Position numbers and translations under genes: made by a program
In this document: positions 14,865 to 22,698 of the stretch, piece by piece
Layout of the letters: every line of letters begins with the position of its first letter
Numbering within the stretch: the stretch's first letter is position 1
Assembly: GCA_043769275.1 (NCBI GenBank)
Contig: JAYVJM010000062.1
Coordinates: 1-22,698 of the forward strand
Reading direction: 5' to 3'
Source: JAYVJM01 sp043769275
GTDB taxonomy: Bacteria > Pseudomonadota > Gammaproteobacteria > Pseudomonadales > UBA7239
DNA: 22,698 nt
Notes under the pieces: generated by a model
Seen by the model: the letters and a program-made list of their open reading frames with translations, nothing else
What the model was told of the DNA's origin: nothing
Databases searched by the model: none

Positions 14865-17354
14865 CTACACTGCTGAGCGAATCAATTGCTCTTTTTTACG
14901 CACAGGCCGTTCTACCACATCATTAATCAAAGGAGCCAACGCACTGGCACCGTAAGAGCGCGCAATGTGCGCGGCATCAACATCTGCATAAATCGTGCTA
15001 CGGTGTTTTGCTAATCGCGGTCTGCCGACAAACATATCCGCAGCATGAATGATCGCATCCAGCGTTTCAGGCGAGTTTTCTTCGCCGTGGCAAGCTCCAG
15101 CCGCGCGGGTGATGCTTTCGTTCATTAACGTGCCGCCTAAATCATTCACGCCCGCATTAAGACACGCTTGCACGCCGCGATTGCCCAGTTTCACCCACGA
15201 CGCTTGTATGTTCTTAATGTGCGGGCTCAACACCAAACGCGCTACGGCATGCATCAATACACACTCGCGAAAGGTTGGCCCTTTACGTGCGCGACCCTTC
15301 AAATATAGCGGTGCTTCTTCAGCCACAAACGGCAACGGCACAAACTCTGTAAATCCGCCGGTTTGTTTTTGCAGCTCAAGCAAGCGCAAAAAATGGCGCG
15401 CGCAATGTTTGTACTGCTCAACATGGCCAAACATAATGGTCGCCGTCGAGCGTAAGCCTATGCCGTGCGCAGTTTCCATCACATCAAGCCATTCATCTGT
15501 TTTTATTTTATCTGGGCAAATAATGGCGCGAATTTCATCATCGAGAATTTCCGCTGCGGTTCCAGGCAATGTACCTAAGCCGTTATCTTTTAATTGCTGT
15601 AAAAAATGCAGTAACGGAACACCTAACGTGACTGCACCCTGCCAAATTTCCAGCGGTGAAAATGCGTGAATATGTATATCCGGCTGCGCAACCTTAACAG
15701 CGCGTAAAATTTCGATGTATGTATTGCCGTCGTAATCGGGATGAATGCCGCCTTGCATACACACTTCAGTAGCACCACGCTGCCAGCCTTCCGTCACGCG
15801 ACGCTGAATTTCTGCCAACGAAATATCGTAAGGGCGACCACGCAGATTTTCACTCAACTTGCCTTTAGAAAAAGCGCAAAACTGGCATTTGAAATAACAC
15901 ACGTTGGTGTAATTGATATTGCGTGTGACAACGTAAGTCACCGTGTCACCATTGGTCTGCTGGCGTAATGTATCGGCGGCGTGGCAAATGGCACCCACAT
16001 CATCGCCGCGTGCACGCAGTAAACGCACAATTTCCTGTTCAGTGGCAGCATGTCCCGCATTAATTTTTTCTAGCAAATGGCACACGTCTGGCGAAGCTGT
16101 TCTGTAACTACGCTGTTTCTCGATCTGTTGCAAGATTTCGGGTGGCGGGTGTTCGCCGCTGCCGGTTTTCCAGTTATCGGTACGAGGAAAACCATCGCTG
16201 TCGACAAGGTGCAATAACCGTGTGTGAAAAACCGCATCCGTCCATGTTTTGTAATCACGCACAAATTCCGGATAAACCGTTAGGCGTTCGTGTAAATATT
16301 TTCCAGCGTTAGCCGTGGCTTCAAACAGGTTTTCCAGATGTGGCCACGGGGCTTCTGGATTGACGAAGTCTGGCGTGAGTGGCGACACACCACCCCAGTC
16401 ATTAATGCCCGCATCAACTATTTTTTCCAGCACGCCAGGACTTAGATTGGGTGGTACTTGCAGTGACATTTCTGAACCAAAAACAATGCGCGCAACAGCT
16501 ATCGTCCACAACAATTCATTTAAATCCGGCTCCGGTGCTTGCGCCATTTTCGTGTCTTGTTTTGCGCGAAAATTCTGGACGATAACTTCTTGAATGTGGC
16601 CGTACTGTTGATGCAACGCACGTATGGCAAGCAGAGATTCCATGCGCTCGCGGCGTGTTTCACCTATGCCAATCAAAATGCCTGTGGTAAAGGGGATTTT
16701 TTGCCTGCCTGCTTCAGCGAGTGTGGCCAATCGCAGAGCGGGTTCTTTATCGGGTGATCCGTGATGTGGCTGGCCTTTTTCACATAAACGCGCAGAGGCG
16801 CTTTCCAACATCAAGCCCATTGAAGGTGAAATCGTGCGCAACCGCGCCATTTCCTCAGCCGTCATGGTGCCTGGATTTAGATGTGGCAGCAGCCCTGTTT
16901 CTTTGAAAACCGCTTTCGCAGCATCGAACAAATAATCTAGCGTTGTGTTGTAACCCATTTCTGCTAACGCATTGCGGGCTGCGCTGTAGCGCAGTTCCGG
17001 TTTTTCGCCCAGTGTAAAAAGAGCCTCCTTACAGCCCATAGCCGCGCCGCGCCGCGCCACATCGAGCACTTCTTCGATGCTCATGAAGGGAGCGGTGATT
17101 TTTTTCGGTGTTTGCGCAAACGTGCAATAGTGGCAAACATCGCGGCACAAGTGGGTGAGTGGCACAAACAATTTTTTGGAGTATGTAACAACATTGTAAA
17201 AGCCGCGATCGCGCAAAGCTGAAGCGCAAGCGGCGAGTGTTTCTGTATCAACACAATCAACTAAACGCAGACAGTCTTCATCGCTCAAGACTTCGCCGGA
17301 AAGCACCCGTGCAGTTACATTATTCGAGGAAATGTTGTCCTGTTTATTTGTCAT
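14865..17354 (-). CDS. fbiC: FO synthase, fused CofG-CofH radical SAM enzyme
   Basis: It makes 7,8-didemethyl-8-hydroxy-5-deazariboflavin (FO), the chromophore of coenzyme F420, from tyrosine and a ribityl-diaminouracil. It is one 829-residue chain carrying two radical SAM domains. The CofG-like N-terminal half has C70, C74 and C77 (CRDVCHYCTF). The CofH-like C-terminal half has C486, C490 and C493 (CYFKCQFCAF). Both clusters are therefore intact, and the length matches the fused FbiC of actinobacteria rather than split archaeal CofG and CofH. The ATG at 17352-17354 has only a weak GAG site. It follows cofC by 40 bases; that gap holds a GCGCG/CGCGC stem at 17372-17388. Fusion and partner gene make F420 synthesis the best reading. 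Confidence 0.94.
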   Translation of the reverse strand: MTNKQDNISSNNVTARVLSGEVLSDEDCLRLVDCVDTETLAACASALRDRGFYNVVTYSKKLFVPLTHLCRDVCHYCTFAQTPKKITAPFMSIEEVLDVARRGAAMGCKEALFTLGEKPELRYSAARNALAEMGYNTTLDYLFDAAKAVFKETGLLPHLNPGTMTAEEMARLRTISPSMGLMLESASARLCEKGQPHHGSPDKEPALRLATLAEAGRQKIPFTTGILIGIGETRRERMESLLAIRALHQQYGHIQEVIVQNFRAKQDTKMAQAPEPDLNELLWTIAVARIVFGSEMSLQVPPNLSPGVLEKIVDAGINDWGGVSPLTPDFVNPEAPWPHLENLFEATANAGKYLHERLTVYPEFVRDYKTWTDAVFHTRLLHLVDSDGFPRTDNWKTGSGEHPPPEILQQIEKQRSYRTASPDVCHLLEKINAGHAATEQEIVRLLRARGDDVGAICHAADTLRQQTNGDTVTYVVTRNINYTNVCYFKCQFCAFSKGKLSENLRGRPYDISLAEIQRRVTEGWQRGATEVCMQGGIHPDYDGNTYIEILRAVKVAQPDIHIHAFSPLEIWQGAVTLGVPLLHFLQQLKDNGLGTLPGTAAEILDDEIRAIICPDKIKTDEWLDVMETAHGIGLRSTATIMFGHVEQYKHCARHFLRLLELQKQTGGFTEFVPLPFVAEEAPLYLKGRARKGPTFRECVLMHAVARLVLSPHIKNIQASWVKLGNRGVQACLNAGVNDLGGTLMNESITRAAGACHGEENSPETLDAIIHAADMFVGRPRLAKHRSTIYADVDAAHIARSYGASALAPLINDVVERPVRKKEQLIRSAV

Positions 17355-17394
17355 GCTTTACTCAAAATCCAGCGCGTTATATTCGCGCGAAGAG

Positions 17395-18063
17395 CTATAC
17401 AGTTTTCGCCAGCACAGGCCAGCCACACAACGCACCGTGCTGCGCTAACCACTGAGAAAAATGCGTTGGCGCAGGCCGAGAGTATATCGGCTTCAGATCA
17501 TGCCATAGATCAATATCGTTGCCGATACGCGCATTGTGCAAGGTCTGTACACGTAAATTCAGTGCCTGCGCATACTGTTTATGTTTCAAAAAACTATTGT
17601 TGCCATAGGCAAACTGCATGGCAGTAGGCAGTTTTAGCAGCATGGCGTTTGTGCCGATATTGTCATTATCTGGCACCAGAGTAACGTCATTCTTGCCGGC
17701 ATAGTGAGCGCACACAACCGTGCTAATGTCTTCGCTGCGAACCAGCGGCAAATCGCCATGCAATACCATCGCCTCCTGCACGCCGCACATTGAGAGCACA
17801 TCAACCGCAGCGGAGACCCCACTGTTAAGGCAGCGATCCTCGCTTAAATTGAGAACGGGAAGTGTCATCCGATGCGCCAGCCGCGCAGCTTCTGGGCAGC
17901 GAGTCACGAGAATTGTACGGGTGATTGCTGTGCAACGGGTAAGCGCAGACAACACATCGCGCAACATCGCACACACCAAGGCTCGACGTGCATCGGGGGG
18001 TAAGTTTGGAGCTAGTCGGCCTTTACCGGCGTTCAGGTTTTTGACGGGTACGATTGCCCACAT
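17395..18063 (-). CDS. cofC: 2-phospho-L-lactate (or related) guanylyltransferase, F420 pathway
   Basis: It activates a three-carbon phospho-acid with GTP to give the donor that CofD/FbiA couples to FO. Known family members use 2-phospholactate, phosphoenolpyruvate or, in Mycetohabitans rhizoxinica, 3-phosphoglycerate; which applies here cannot be read by eye. From the ATG at 18063 it has 222 residues. Family motifs are MWAIVPVKNLNAGKGRL at the front, LHGDLPLV (101-108), PDNDNIGTNA (131-140), FAYGNNSF (151-158) and GNDID (181-185). The frame stays open upstream to a TTG at 18102, but MWAIVPVK is the usual family start. No clear ribosome site is seen. It is first in the pair with fbiC. Confidence 0.9.
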   Translation of the reverse strand: MWAIVPVKNLNAGKGRLAPNLPPDARRALVCAMLRDVLSALTRCTAITRTILVTRCPEAARLAHRMTLPVLNLSEDRCLNSGVSAAVDVLSMCGVQEAMVLHGDLPLVRSEDISTVVCAHYAGKNDVTLVPDNDNIGTNAMLLKLPTAMQFAYGNNSFLKHKQYAQALNLRVQTLHNARIGNDIDLWHDLKPIYSRPAPTHFSQWLAQHGALCGWPVLAKTV

Positions 18064-18112
18064 AATTAGCTGCCATTTAACCCGATACAAAACCTCAAAC
18101 AAACTTCAACAA

Positions 18113-18374
18113 ATGAAGTCAAATGCAACGCAAACACTATCACATCTTCTGCAAATACCGACAGCCGACCAAGGCAAGCAGGAAGCGACAGGATCTTCGA
18201 TTAACACACTTATCATGGGCTTTACTGTTGGCTCACGTCATTATTACATGTTGCCGATGCTCGACATGTGGTCAGGTGTGTTTGTCGTACTAGGCTCACG
18301 CGGTAGCATCCAGCTCAACGCCGGATACTTTCAGCGGCTTTGGCTACGCAATGACAGGCCATGCTCCATCGTAG
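18113..18374 (+). pseudogene. Decayed fragment resembling a DUF1254-family gene
   Basis: In frame 2 the piece GSRHYYMLPMLDMWSGVF (about 18220-18275), then VLGSRGSIQLNAGYF, resembles the conserved core of DUF1254 proteins, where a GxRYYLxPMLDxWTDVF-like block precedes a glycine-rich stretch. After the TTT at 18329-18331 the similarity continues one frame over (FSGFGYAMTGHAP, 18330-18368) and then meets TAG at 18372-18374. DUF1254 proteins are several hundred residues long; only about 70 residues can be traced here, with a frameshift, so this is probably a remnant. It fills the otherwise empty stretch between cofC and ydfG. An ORF beginning at ATG 18113 runs to 18391 but looks like chance extension. 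Confidence 0.5.
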
Positions 18375-18480
18375 CGGGCTATCCGCGTTAGGCGTGGATT
18401 ACCGCAATGGCGATTTTTTTATTCGACATCGTACAACAAGGGTCGACGTTAGGGCTGAGCATCCTATTTTGATACCGTTA

Positions 18481-19272
18481 TCACGCCAGAATATTTTTTA
18501 CACTTGAGTTGCGATGCACTGCCAAGCCATTGGGTGCTTGGCATACAGGCATCAATTCTATTCTGTTGATATTGACGTAAGCCGGTTGCGCTATTGCCCA
18601 CGCCACACATTCGGCTACCGACTCCGGCAGCAAGGGGTCGGCACCCTTGTAAACATTTTCTGCACTGCGCTCATCACCCTTAAAACGCACTTGCGAGAAC
18701 TCTGTGCCACCCACCATGCCTGGCTCAATATTCGTCACGCGCACGGCTGTACCCAATAAATCGGCTTTTAAATTGCGCGATAACTGCGACACAAAGGCTT
18801 TTGTCGCACCATAAACATTGCCCCCATAATAGGGATAGCTGCCCGCAATAGAGCTTAAATTAACGATATGGCCACAATTTCGAGCAACCATACTAGGCAG
18901 CAATAAATGCGTGATAAAGGCCAGTGCCGTGCAGTTAGTGGCAATCATTTGCTGCCAGTCTTGCCACAATGTGTTTTGTGCCGGCTCCAAACCCAAGGGG
19001 ATGCCTGCATTGTTTATCAAAATATCGACGGCTGAAAACTCAGGCGGCAGAACCGAAAGTGCCGCTTGCAGTTTTGCGTGATCGCACACATCGCAGGCAA
19101 TCACATGGCAGGCAGCGTATACGCGCAACTCTTGCGCCAATTGCGACAACTTATCTTCACGACGCGCAATTAAAATTAGCTTGATGCCTTGCTGCACCAG
19201 CCTGCGCGCCACCGCTGCGCCAATACCACAAGACGCACCGGTTACTACGGCGACCTTGTAAGTTTTAATCAT
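18481..19272 (-). CDS. ydfG: YdfG-like short-chain dehydrogenase (3-hydroxy acid / malonic semialdehyde)
   Basis: A 263-residue classical SDR. The cofactor motif TGASCGIG is at 11-18, with RRED after beta-2 suggesting NADP preference. NNAG is at 87-90, the catalytic serine at 140/141, and YGATK gives Y154 and K158. Beyond the generic SDR motifs, the stretches AGSYPYYGGNVYGATKAF, NIEPGMVGGTEFSQVRFKGD and VNINRIELMPV closely follow E. coli YdfG, which reduces malonic semialdehyde and oxidises L-allo-threonine and other 3-hydroxy acids. GAGG lies eight bases before ATG 19270-19272. It is 30 bases downstream of secF. SDR enzymes normally use NAD(P)H, and nothing suggests F420 use despite the nearby cofC-fbiC. 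Confidence 0.85.
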   Translation of the reverse strand: MIKTYKVAVVTGASCGIGAAVARRLVQQGIKLILIARREDKLSQLAQELRVYAACHVIACDVCDHAKLQAALSVLPPEFSAVDILINNAGIPLGLEPAQNTLWQDWQQMIATNCTALAFITHLLLPSMVARNCGHIVNLSSIAGSYPYYGGNVYGATKAFVSQLSRNLKADLLGTAVRVTNIEPGMVGGTEFSQVRFKGDERSAENVYKGADPLLPESVAECVAWAIAQPAYVNINRIELMPVCQAPNGLAVHRNSSVKNILA

Positions 19273-19302
19273 CGTTAGCGCCTCATTTAGCTTGACGCGA
19301 CC

Positions 19303-20259
19303 TTACTCCACTAACTCTCCCTCACCCTCTTCTTTGTACACCTTGGGCAACAAGGCTTCACGCGAGACACCAAGCCACATGGCCAGCGGTGACGCGACCA
19401 ACACAGAGGAGTAAATACCAAAAAGAATGCCGATAGTGAGTGCCAACGCAAAATTATGCAGCGTTTCACCACCAAAAATGAGCATGGACAGCACCATCAT
19501 TTCAGTAGACCCGTGCGTGATAATGGTGCGCGAGATAGTGCTGGTAATCGCATGGTCTAACACTTGCGGTGTTGTCAGATCACGTTTGTTGCGAAAGGTT
19601 TCACGCACGCGGTCAAAAACCACAACGGATTCATTCACCGAGTAACCCAATACAGCCAAAATCGCCGCCAATACTGAGAGCGAAAACTCCCAACGAAAAA
19701 AAGCAAAAAAACCAAGAATAATGACGACATCGTGTAAGTTCGCAATTATGGCCGCCACAGAAAAGCGCCACTCAAAACGCGCAGACAGATACAGCACCAT
19801 GCCGACAATCACGAGCAACAGTGCCATCACGCCGTTTTCTACCAGCTCATGACCCACTTGTGGCCCCACAAACTCAACGCGCTGTAGTGTTACACCCGAC
19901 ATTTCTGTCAGCCTTTCAGCGGCAGACAGAGACTCCATTACCCTATCACCCTCTTTTTGCGCGGTATTTTGCTGCGTGTTCAACGGCACGCGTATCAATA
20001 CATCATGTGGGGAACCAAAATTTTGTACTGAGAAGTCATCGAAGCCGCTTTTCTCCAAGGCCTGCCGTATTTTTTCAAGATTGGCCGCATCTTTATAGCG
20101 CACCTCAACCAGCGTGCCCCCTGTAAATTCTACCGAGAGGTGTAGGCCTCGTGTAATCAGAAAAAAGACAGCCAATAAAAAAACAATCACCGACAGCACG
20201 TTGAAAACCCGTGCGTGACGCATGAAGGGAATGTCTTGCTTGATGCGGAAAAATTCCAT
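19303..20259 (-). CDS. secF: Protein translocase subunit SecF
   Basis: Partner of SecD in the accessory Sec complex that uses proton motive force to aid protein export at the inner membrane. It has 318 residues with a first membrane helix at about 19-37, the periplasmic motif LSVEFTGGTLVEV (41-53), FVGPQVGHEL (130-139) and a C-terminal block of membrane helices containing SVNESVVVFDRVRE (207-220). The start ATG has AGGGGAA upstream, within the 12 bases that separate it from secD. The usual downstream partner in Pseudomonas differs from the ydfG found here. Confidence 0.97.
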   Translation of the reverse strand: MEFFRIKQDIPFMRHARVFNVLSVIVFLLAVFFLITRGLHLSVEFTGGTLVEVRYKDAANLEKIRQALEKSGFDDFSVQNFGSPHDVLIRVPLNTQQNTAQKEGDRVMESLSAAERLTEMSGVTLQRVEFVGPQVGHELVENGVMALLLVIVGMVLYLSARFEWRFSVAAIIANLHDVVIILGFFAFFRWEFSLSVLAAILAVLGYSVNESVVVFDRVRETFRNKRDLTTPQVLDHAITSTISRTIITHGSTEMMVLSMLIFGGETLHNFALALTIGILFGIYSSVLVASPLAMWLGVSREALLPKVYKEEGEGELVE

Positions 20260-20271
20260 TTCTATTCCCCT

Positions 20272-22179
20272 TTACTGTTTGCTGATGGCGGCAAGATTGG
20301 GCTTCCATATCTGACCAATGGCCAGCGTTTGTAGGCGTGTCCGTTTGCCGTAAATAAGGTTTACTAAGGCGCGCGAAACCACGACGGCCGAGAAAATAGA
20401 GGTGAGAATCCCCAAGCAATGCACTACTGCAAAACCCCGCACGGGGCCTGAACCAAAAATCAGCAGCATCAAACCCACGATGAGGGTTGTGACGTTGGAG
20501 TCGACAATCGTACCAAACGCACGCTCATAGCCGGTCATGATCGCCGCTTGCGGCACCGCGCCAGCACGTAACTCCTCGCGGATACGCTCATTGATCAACA
20601 CGTTGGCATCAATGGCCATACCCAATGCCAAAGCAATCGCGGCAATACCCGGCAGCGTCAGCGTCGCCTGCAATAAGCCAAGTAAAGCCACCAAGAAAAC
20701 CAAGTTACAGCTCAGTGCCAATACGGAAATCACGCCAAACAACTGGTAGTAAATGATCATGAAAACCGCAATGGCGACAAAACCCCACAGCGTGGCGTGG
20801 AAACCGCGCTCAATGTTGTCTGCACCCAATGAAGGGCCAATTGTGCGCTCTTCAATAAAATCAACCGGCGCGACGAAAGCACCAGCCCGCAACAATTGCG
20901 CAAGCTCAGAGGCTTCTGCCACATTATCAAGACCCGTGATGCGAAATTGCACGCCCAACGCACTTTGAATGGTGGCTACGTTAATAAGGCTACTTTCGAC
21001 TTTACGCACGCGCACCATTGTCTCAGTGCCATCTGGCTGACGCTGCTTCTGCAATTCGCTTTTGCTTTCGATAAACAACACACCCATCGGCCTGCCGATA
21101 TTATTACGCGTGGCGCGATTCATTTTTTCGCCGCCCTTACTATCTAAAGTAATGCTCACCTCAGGCAAGTTGGTTTGATGATCGAAGCTTGAGCGAGCAT
21201 CGGTAACCTGATCGCCCGTCGCAATCACTGCGTTTTCTAGCTCAACTTCTTGTCCTGGCTTATTACGAAAAGCAAAACGCTCTTGCTGCGAAGCGGGAGT
21301 CTTTGCATCTGCCACCAAACGAAATTCCAGGTTGGCTGTTTTGCCAATAATGCGCTTGGCTTGCGCGGAATCTTGTACGCCAGGCAACTCCACCACAATG
21401 CGGTTAGTGCCCTGCTTTTGCACCAAAGGTTCCGACACGCCCAATCCGTTAACGCGATTACGCAAAGACACAATATTTTGCGCCACAGCATAATTGGCCA
21501 ACTCTTGTACAGCCGCGGGCAACATAGAGAGCCGCACCACAGCTTGTCCGTTCAACTCCTCTTCTTGACGCTGCAAGTCGCCAAACTTATCGCGGATAAC
21601 GGCCAGCCCTTCCGCCCGTGCGGCAACATCTGGGAAGCGGGCAATAATCGTGTCGCCCTCCGCACGTACCGTCCACTGGCGGTTTTTTAAATCCGCTTCG
21701 CGCAGATTACGGCGCAGTTCAGCGGCATAACCCTCTATTTTTTTAGTGACCATCGTGGATGTATCCACTTCCAGCAAAAAATGCACGCCGCCGGCTAGAT
21801 CAAGCCCCAGCTTCATCGGCTTGGCACCAAATGCTGACAACCAGTCTGGTGTCGTCGGCGCTAAATTAAGCGCAACGACATAACCCAAACCCAAAGCTTT
21901 CTCTACCGCCGCTTTGGCTACCAATTGCTGTTCACGATCACCCAAGCGAATCAACACCGCGCTTTCAGTAAACTCGGCGGCTTTTACCTTGATGCCAGCC
22001 GATGCCAAGGCAGCCTCTGCTCGATCAACCACAGCTTGATCCATTTGCGCAGAAGCCGACTCACCGGAAATCTGAATCGCGGCATCTGGGTGATAAAGAT
22101 TGGGTGCCGCGTAAATCAATCCCAAGCCGATCAAAACAACAATCAGCAAATTCTTCCATAGCGGGTAGCGGTTATGCAT
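20272..22179 (-). CDS. secD: Protein translocase subunit SecD
   Basis: The large RND-fold subunit of the SecDF complex. From ATG 22177-22179 it has 635 residues: a first membrane helix at about 10-26, the motif GLDLAGGVHFLLEVD (125-139), a large periplasmic P1 region, and C-terminal membrane helices including LGMAIDANVLINERIREEL, the conserved membrane-embedded charged motif. The frame stays open upstream to 22353, but MHNRYPLWKN is the normal family start and GGGAG lies about ten bases before it; the 58 extra codons look non-coding. yajC, which usually precedes secD, is absent. Confidence 0.96.
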   Translation of the reverse strand: MHNRYPLWKNLLIVVLIGLGLIYAAPNLYHPDAAIQISGESASAQMDQAVVDRAEAALASAGIKVKAAEFTESAVLIRLGDREQQLVAKAAVEKALGLGYVVALNLAPTTPDWLSAFGAKPMKLGLDLAGGVHFLLEVDTSTMVTKKIEGYAAELRRNLREADLKNRQWTVRAEGDTIIARFPDVAARAEGLAVIRDKFGDLQRQEEELNGQAVVRLSMLPAAVQELANYAVAQNIVSLRNRVNGLGVSEPLVQKQGTNRIVVELPGVQDSAQAKRIIGKTANLEFRLVADAKTPASQQERFAFRNKPGQEVELENAVIATGDQVTDARSSFDHQTNLPEVSITLDSKGGEKMNRATRNNIGRPMGVLFIESKSELQKQRQPDGTETMVRVRKVESSLINVATIQSALGVQFRITGLDNVAEASELAQLLRAGAFVAPVDFIEERTIGPSLGADNIERGFHATLWGFVAIAVFMIIYYQLFGVISVLALSCNLVFLVALLGLLQATLTLPGIAAIALALGMAIDANVLINERIREELRAGAVPQAAIMTGYERAFGTIVDSNVTTLIVGLMLLIFGSGPVRGFAVVHCLGILTSIFSAVVVSRALVNLIYGKRTRLQTLAIGQIWKPNLAAISKQ

Positions 22180-22343
22180 GCCAGTGATTCTCCCAAAAAG
22201 CCCAAACACTGCTGGGCTCAAAAACGAAAAATAAAAATAGGCCGCGATTATAGCGGGTAAACAACCCTGCAGTCGCTGTATTCGCTGTATTCGCAATGGT
22301 TTCGTCGCCCAGCGCGTGCGCCCCCCCTGCTTCCGTCGCTCGC
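22180..22343. other. secD upstream spacer with a tandem 9-base repeat
   Basis: This stretch carries the secD ribosome site (GGGAG near 22190) and an exact tandem duplication, CGCTGTATT at 22274-22282 and 22283-22291, followed by CGC. A seven-C run lies at 22321-22327. I see no hairpin with a T-run and no convincing -35/-10 pair, although the secD promoter is expected here. Confidence 0.5.
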
Positions 22344-22586
22344 CTAGTGCCAAGCGAGAGGGAGAACCTCCATGTAATGCTGCCTTAGAAACAAATTGCT
22401 TTCTCCTTCTTTAACAATAAAGTCTCTCATCTTGTCGAAAAGAACACTGCTACAGGTAAAGGGCACTCTGCCGTCTTGGCCTGTACCCATGAGCCGGCCC
22501 TTGATATCTGCCAGCTTGGCTTGGTCGATCAAATTGGGATCCAGTTGGCCAGCTTTGAGAAGCAGTGCGTAAGCATAACTGCGCAT
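22344..22586 (-). CDS. Small unrecognised ORF upstream of secD
   Basis: An 80-codon reading frame from ATG 22584-22586 to TAG 22344-22346. The translation is protein-like (LLKAGQLDPNLIDQAKLADI, VLFDKMRDFIVKEGESNLF) with balanced charge and no membrane segment, but I recognise no family. There is no ribosome site before the ATG and the frame is closed by TGA at 22608-22610. It may be a small gene or the 3' remnant of a longer gene. It occupies the position where yajC would be expected but has no YajC-like membrane helix. Confidence 0.35.
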   Translation of the reverse strand: MRSYAYALLLKAGQLDPNLIDQAKLADIKGRLMGTGQDGRVPFTCSSVLFDKMRDFIVKEGESNLFLRQHYMEVLPLAWH

Positions 22587-22659
22587 CGCGTGAGATGATA
22601 TGTGCTGTCAATTCTGGACACCAAACCATCAGGCAACTGCCAACGTTATCGTCTCAATT

Positions 22660-22698
22660 ATGAACACGCCTAATCTAGCTACAGCGTTTGGTGTGTTG
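22660..22698 (+). CDS. Possible start of a plus-strand ORF cut by the window edge
   Basis: An ATG at 22660 begins 13 open codons (MNTPNLATAFGVL) that run off the window. The frame is also open upstream of the ATG to about 22606, and no ribosome site is seen. A 9-base inverted repeat, ACACCAAAC (22618-22626) and GTTTGGTGT (22686-22694), brackets it. There is too little sequence to decide whether it is a gene. Confidence 0.15.
   Translation, partial: MNTPNLATAFGVL

Noticed and set aside
15049..15669. 206-codon plus-strand ORF inside fbiC
   Set aside because: It is antisense to a clearly conserved radical SAM region, its translation has no recognisable motif, and it has no independent support.
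17720..18112. Plus-strand ORF leading into the DUF1254-like piece
   Set aside because: The first 131 codons are antisense to cofC and show no homology; only the part after 18113 resembles anything.
18481..19272. ydfG as an F420-dependent enzyme
   Set aside because: It has a standard SDR Rossmann motif and YxxxK site, which use NAD(P)H; closeness to cofC-fbiC alone is not evidence.
22180..22353. 58-codon N-terminal extension of secD
   Set aside because: It is basic and low in similarity to any SecD; the family start and a ribosome site are at 22179. The extension also crosses the end of the upstream ORF.
22609..22698. Insertion-sequence end at the right edge
   Set aside because: A 9-base inverted repeat and an IS-like feel to the sequence are not enough; no transposase motif or target duplication is visible in the window.

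Overview
The window reads as chromosomal DNA from a gammaproteobacterium of the Pseudomonas/Cellvibrio type. The evidence is family-level: a 633-residue FabY-type ketoacyl synthase, the long (about 340-residue) form of DapD, a succinylase-type lysine cluster next to glnD, a HopJ-family protein, and secD-secF. Gene density is high and most genes lie on the minus strand. I name no genus.

Layout. 1-950: a possible 3' end of a plus-strand gene, then pssA (phosphatidylserine synthase, minus). 1004-2905: fabY (fatty-acid initiation, minus), upstream of pssA in the same direction. 3029-4033: a GlxA/AraC-type regulator diverging from fabY across a spacer with two perfect inverted repeats. 4054-13084: a minus-strand run in transcription order hopJ, hit, glnD, dapC, nth, dapD, yhbY, dapE, cobS. 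It combines nitrogen signalling (glnD), three consecutive-pathway genes of succinylase lysine/diaminopimelate synthesis (dapD, dapC, dapE), base-excision repair (nth), ribosome maturation (yhbY) and one cobalamin step (cobS). A REP-like hairpin lies between dapD and yhbY. 13255-14708: a plus-strand pair of overlapping lipoprotein genes (a family 3 solute-binding protein and a DUF4136 protein). 14716-14799: tRNA-Leu(UAG), minus.

14865-18063 is the most distinctive part: cofC followed by a fused cofG-cofH gene (fbiC). These encode the deazaflavin chromophore synthase and the guanylyltransferase of coenzyme F420 synthesis, a cofactor best known from archaea and actinobacteria. 18113-18374 looks like a broken remnant of a DUF1254-family gene. 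18481-22179: ydfG, secF and secD (minus). The last 500 bases hold an unrecognised small ORF and a tandem 9-base repeat. The expected secD neighbour yajC is not there.

How the genes work together: PssA and FabY feed membrane lipid synthesis. DapD, DapC and DapE act in sequence to make LL-diaminopimelate. GlnD sets the uridylylation state of PII proteins. CofC and FbiC would make F420 together with CofD/FbiA- and CofE/FbiB-type enzymes that must be encoded outside this window. SecD and SecF form one membrane complex. I found no rRNA, CRISPR array, phage or complete mobile element. All functional names come from motif recognition by eye; no database search was run.
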